Under the pieces are notes generated by a model, which made no database searches, was not told where the DNA came from, and saw only the letters and a list, made by a program, of their open reading frames with translations. From NCBI GenBank assembly GCA_902801375.1, contig CADCIB010000003.1:1-64000 (forward strand): 64,000 bases of DNA. The letters are read 5' to 3'. The stretch's first letter is position 1. Each line of letters starts with the position of its first letter. Shown here in pieces: positions 62,301 through 64,000 of the stretch. Source of the DNA: an uncultured Prevotellaceae bacterium. GTDB lineage: Bacteria > Bacteroidota > Bacteroidia > Bacteroidales > Bacteroidaceae. A program made the translations under genes and the position numbers.

Positions 62301-62439
62301 CTTTGAAGTGGCGGGAGGAGGTGACGATGGCGCGTGCGTCGTCCTCGTCGAACCAGTATTTGATTTTCTGTCCCGACGCTGTCGTGCTGATGCCACAAAG
62401 CAAGAGCACGACACCTACGATACGAAGGATTCGTGTCAT
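59341..62439 (-). CDS. Secreted LRR protein with Calx-beta and dockerin-like domains
   Basis: 1032 aa with a signal peptide (MTRILRIVGVVLLLCGISTT). Residues about 24-330 hold four related units (IKYWFDEDDARAIV; SRYWFDGDEQQAQS; each ending like GLHSLHVQAIGQDG). A Calx-beta-like domain follows (about 475-590), then leucine-rich repeats (about 640-700; MRELDLSHNALSGN, LTKLNVSYNHFSE), a dockerin-like segment (about 810-855; GDVNFDYDTNVADLQHTVNF), a heptamer-derived linker (LLSPPSLASPHLRTR) and a tail YYTPEGIQVSTPSRGVYIKR as in sorted surface proteins. It is encoded 1 nt after the beta-helix gene and 6 nt before the giant gene. Confidence 0.88.
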   Translation of the reverse strand: MTRILRIVGVVLLLCGISTTASGQKIKYWFDEDDARAIVTSSRHFKANVKGLQPGLHSLHVQAIGQDGRASVPVKRYFVRTLSSQGQSRYWFDGDEQQAQSTLMTGSFSIDVSTLSDGFHTLHLQTTDGDWRTAVVSRPFVKVPALNLIDHLTCVCHIDGEEFMREELPAAGGVVNWPLDVNDVKQGLHKLQVQVLMPDGKLTSSYDAWFIRTATVSEYRQLQLMWTVDDGLYSGQTNTQLASEGNAYHIDLDVTSLREGLHKLTYYLSDGTGVQTETHTAFFLKVPEGGNGITAYDIWVNDLDGEMQSVSLSTPVNPLRLTETIDVGRQPLRTKSFHFCITSDKRAMMFAKNQLHLRFHNKAGRSTETICDYIDPEVSQQVETIGELLSEPNHTRNKPAADEVHWYKISMNPGDSLTLRSSRQCMLDVFTPNGDVVYHAQDGATTLFGGFEAADSTTYYIALHDMATNGNYTLDYVYSQWVTPDLAVKMATMPAPTTITEGEQATLIVSRNRMTQAAATINLSCDQPDRFRIPARVKIPAGKDSVAVSIQTVDDERYNKPTLVTFTVEAQRHNNGTMQLSIVDNELPMNATEWNMLKTWYVHHDGNAWKQQWEFGNTPAETDSLYGVLMRDSHVKAIHLSNNNLSGQMQNGMLQLSQMRELDLSHNALSGNVTTIVQDCPALTKLNVSYNHFSELTPALPATITELHIDHQVFDRPLVMSSVYSERADAVPSIVCYRHGQEPAYSDELSLGLSNTDGWGAQLNASDDYWRVAASRRAVYSQQSGQRVTAIDTRQGHQMEMVVDFNTGDVNFDYDTNVADLQHTVNFVMDDNLTGVYNFTAANLMADDVVNVLDIVQLVNLLLSPPSLASPHLRTRDYPRSCEDGSAWLTIRDGKLILTTMQPVAAIDIVLSKQAGQHIQWVPRSDGYLLSSREGEGYVHFIHYSLSGKMIPAGETVLATIDGESTEVLRVMMVDKEAQPIVVADDSATPTGISEMQNAEVDDHYYTPEGIQVSTPSRGVYIKRGKKFVSSK
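59812..59860. repeat. Heptamer array in the LRR/dockerin gene
   Basis: Units TGCGGAG, ATGCGAG, GGAAGGA, GGCGAGA encode the linker after the dockerin-like segment. Confidence 0.55.
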
Positions 62440-62440
62440 C

Positions 62441-63475
62441 TTAGTTGCTCACTTCTATGTCGATACTGAGTTTCCCGTCGGCAGTCGACTTGGGCGCCAC
62501 AACGCAACGGGTGATGCGTGGGTTGGAGGTGGTGGGGTCGAAGGGGAACGAGCCGCCGTACATACCTACCTCAGTGCCGTCGGTGCCTTTGTATTTCTGC
62601 TTGGCGGCATCGGTCAGCTCATAGGTGACGTTGTCGGCATAGGTGCCTTTGAAGTTCTGGAACACCTCTTCCACGTCGTTGACCAGCGTGTTGGAAGTAT
62701 TGGCGATGTTCTGGAACACGTTGATGCTGTCGTGTACGATGACGCAGTTGTTGGCTGTGTTGTTGGCGCTGTACAGCGCATTGTCTGTGCGCGTGGAGTA
62801 GATGATGCAGTTGTTGAAGGTAGAGTTTTGTGCCCGGCTTCCGTTCATGTCCCAGAGGACGCAATTCAGAAAGTCGAAGTTGGAGTTCATTCCATCATAA
62901 GACTCTCTGTCGTCAATCGCCCCAACGAAACAATTGATGAGCGAAACGCTGCTGTATCTGGCAATACGCAATAGGTCCTTGATATAGCAATGGAGGAAAG
63001 TGCCGTTTAGAATTCTTGAATGCCATTCACTAGAATTATAATAATTGTAGCATGTATATAAATTCTTGAACCTGCACTTCATGAATGTTGGATTTTTCAA
63101 AATTTTATAGCTCGAGATCTCGATATTGCCATTATGATAGATGCCTTCTATCTCCAGTCGCTCAGAAACTTCGTTGGGGATATTGATGCTGAAGTCGTTG
63201 ACGATGACGGTAGCGGCATCTGTATTCTCGCCGACACCCATGCCGGCACCATGAATGCTGACGGCCTTCTCGATGTTCTTGGCTAGAAACTGCCCTGCAG
63301 AGAGGGTGATGACATCGCCGTGTGTGGCAGCATCAAGAGCTGCTTGATAGGCACTGGCCCCATAGAATGTCTGGATGGTGTCGTTGTGGTTGAGTGTCGC
63401 CAGGACGGAGCCTTGGGCTTTTGCTATTGTCGCAATGGCGATAAAAGCTACGAAGAAGAGGATGCTTTTTTTCAT
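62441..63475 (-). CDS. Secreted beta-helix (pectate-lyase-like fold) protein
   Basis: 344 aa from the ATG at 63475 (MKKSILFFVAFIAIATIAKAQ), a signal peptide; the open frame extends 22 codons further upstream but contains the promoter. The body (about 50-290) has right-handed beta-helix spacing with repeated short strands and Asn ladders (SSVSLINCFVGAID, NSNFDFLNCVLWD, NSTFNNCIIYSTRT). It ends LSIDIEVSN, without a clear sorting tail. First gene of the surface-protein operon. Substrate or ligand unknown. Confidence 0.85.
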   Translation of the reverse strand: MKKSILFFVAFIAIATIAKAQGSVLATLNHNDTIQTFYGASAYQAALDAATHGDVITLSAGQFLAKNIEKAVSIHGAGMGVGENTDAATVIVNDFSINIPNEVSERLEIEGIYHNGNIEISSYKILKNPTFMKCRFKNLYTCYNYYNSSEWHSRILNGTFLHCYIKDLLRIARYSSVSLINCFVGAIDDRESYDGMNSNFDFLNCVLWDMNGSRAQNSTFNNCIIYSTRTDNALYSANNTANNCVIVHDSINVFQNIANTSNTLVNDVEEVFQNFKGTYADNVTYELTDAAKQKYKGTDGTEVGMYGGSFPFDPTTSNPRITRCVVAPKSTADGKLSIDIEVSN

Positions 63476-63513
63476 ATTTCTGGAATGTTTGTTTTGATGG
63501 ATGAAAATTTTTG

Positions 63514-63544
63514 CAAAGATAACGAAAAAGAAAGTAACCACAAA
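63514..63544 (-). promoter_or_regulatory. Promoter of the surface-protein operon
   Basis: Minus strand TTTG (63544-63541), 19 bp, TATCTTTG (63521-63514). It fits the consensus fully and gives a leader of about 33 nt. Confidence 0.85.
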
Positions 63545-63570
63545 ACAATTATCTGTTTTTCTGATAAAAA

Positions 63571-63600
63571 ATCCCGAGCCTCAAGGGTGAGACTCGGGAT
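63571..63600 (-). terminator. Terminator of the gene at the window end
   Basis: Stem ATCCCGAG / CTCGGGAT with CTCA / TGAG inside, followed on the minus strand by TTTTTTATC; 26 nt after the stop codon at 63626. Confidence 0.8.
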
Positions 63601-63625
63601 GTTTTTCATTTAGAAACGTACGATG

Positions 63626-64000
63626 CTAAGATGAGCTTCTATAAGTCGAACATGTCGTGATGGCCGTGAACAGTGGCCATTTTGACAACTGGTATTTCGG
63701 CGCATAACAGTCTGACAGTGCGTTCTCATCCACATGTATGGTTACCGAAGAACCCGCCTCCAAATCCAATAATTCTACCCAATCGTTCCACAAGAAATGT
63801 ATTGCAGAGCCATCTCTTGTGTAGCCGCCTGCGAGGGCTAACATGTTGCCATTGACCTGTACATCCCTGAGGTGATTGTGCCTGATCTTTCCATTGTCCT
63901 CATTGAAGAAGGTCTGCTTACCTGTTTCCTTATCCACAATGACCAACCCATGCTCTTCTGTGGCAAGATAGAGGTTGTTCTCATCACTTGCCATCCGCAT
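63626..64000 (-). CDS. C-terminal end of a beta-propeller-like protein (partial)
   Basis: The last 124 aa only; the gene begins outside the window. NNLYLATEEHGLVIVDKETGKQ and NHLRDVQVNGNMLALAGG have the rhythm of beta-propeller blades. A short Ser-rich end follows (AITTCSTYRSSS). It may be the end of a surface protein related to those downstream; this is not certain. Confidence 0.6.
   Translation of the reverse strand: MRMASDENNLYLATEEHGLVIVDKETGKQTFFNEDNGKIRHNHLRDVQVNGNMLALAGGYTRDGSAIHFLWNDWVELLDLEAGSSVTIHVDENALSDCYAPKYQLSKWPLFTAITTCSTYRSSS

Overview
The window comes from a Bacteroidales chromosome, most likely Prevotella or a close relative (Prevotellaceae). The evidence is: promoters of the Bacteroidota type (TTTG, 19-20 bp, TAnnTTTG) at many genes; fused SecDF; an frdCAB fumarate reductase; Omp28, DUF6029 and TlpA envelope genes; TPR regulators with LuxR- or AraC-like DNA-binding ends; and secreted proteins with the C-terminal tail typical of type IX-like sorting. 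No rRNA or tRNA gene was seen. Genes lie mostly on the minus strand in short operons.

Layout. 0-7.3 kb: TPR lipoprotein regulator, secDF, an EEP-family hydrolase and a rhomboid protease. 7.4-12 kb: HU (hup), a uronate operon (GDSL esterase, kduI, kduD), an exported FMN-binding protein and an AI-2E-type permease. 12-16.3 kb: a DEAD-box helicase, then a repeat-rich region holding a DUF559 nuclease gene between two arrays of GC-rich palindromes, then a LOG-family gene. 16.3-25 kb: a large secreted protein, hicAB toxin-antitoxin, a membrane TPR/AraC regulator, an FprA-type flavodiiron protein, a PfkB kinase and an M16 peptidase. 25-34.2 kb: one long minus-strand operon (tlpA, DUF6029, omp28, tricorn-like protease, PfkB kinase, SF1 helicase). 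34.4-39.4 kb: ribD, then DMT transporter, murQ, nhaC and a small secreted protein. 39.4-44.6 kb: accessory region with a deleted symporter pseudogene, a SIMPL-domain protein, a complete IS1595-family element carrying two passenger genes, a 59-aa gene, gene remnants and a secreted protein. 44.6-48.8 kb: frdCAB, interrupted between frdA and frdB by a four-helix-bundle (S23-type) gene flanked by octamer repeats. 48.9-64 kb: an operon for a beta-helix protein, an LRR/dockerin protein and a 2851-aa surface protein, translationally coupled to an RluA pseudouridine synthase; the window ends inside another gene.

The most striking feature is the density and variety of short dispersed repeats. They include 36-bp elements of four and a half octamers (six copies), heptamer micro-arrays, a second AT-rich octamer family, and at least three families of GC-rich palindromes. 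They occur between genes and also inside genes as in-frame peptide insertions, in both orientations (TPR regulator, DEAD-box helicase, FprA, M16 peptidase, SF1 helicase, RluA, the large surface proteins). Two families surround a small gene: the long palindromes flank DUF559, and the octamers flank the four-helix-bundle gene. This suggests, without proving it, RAYT/REP-like systems in which a small resident protein is linked to spread of a repeat.
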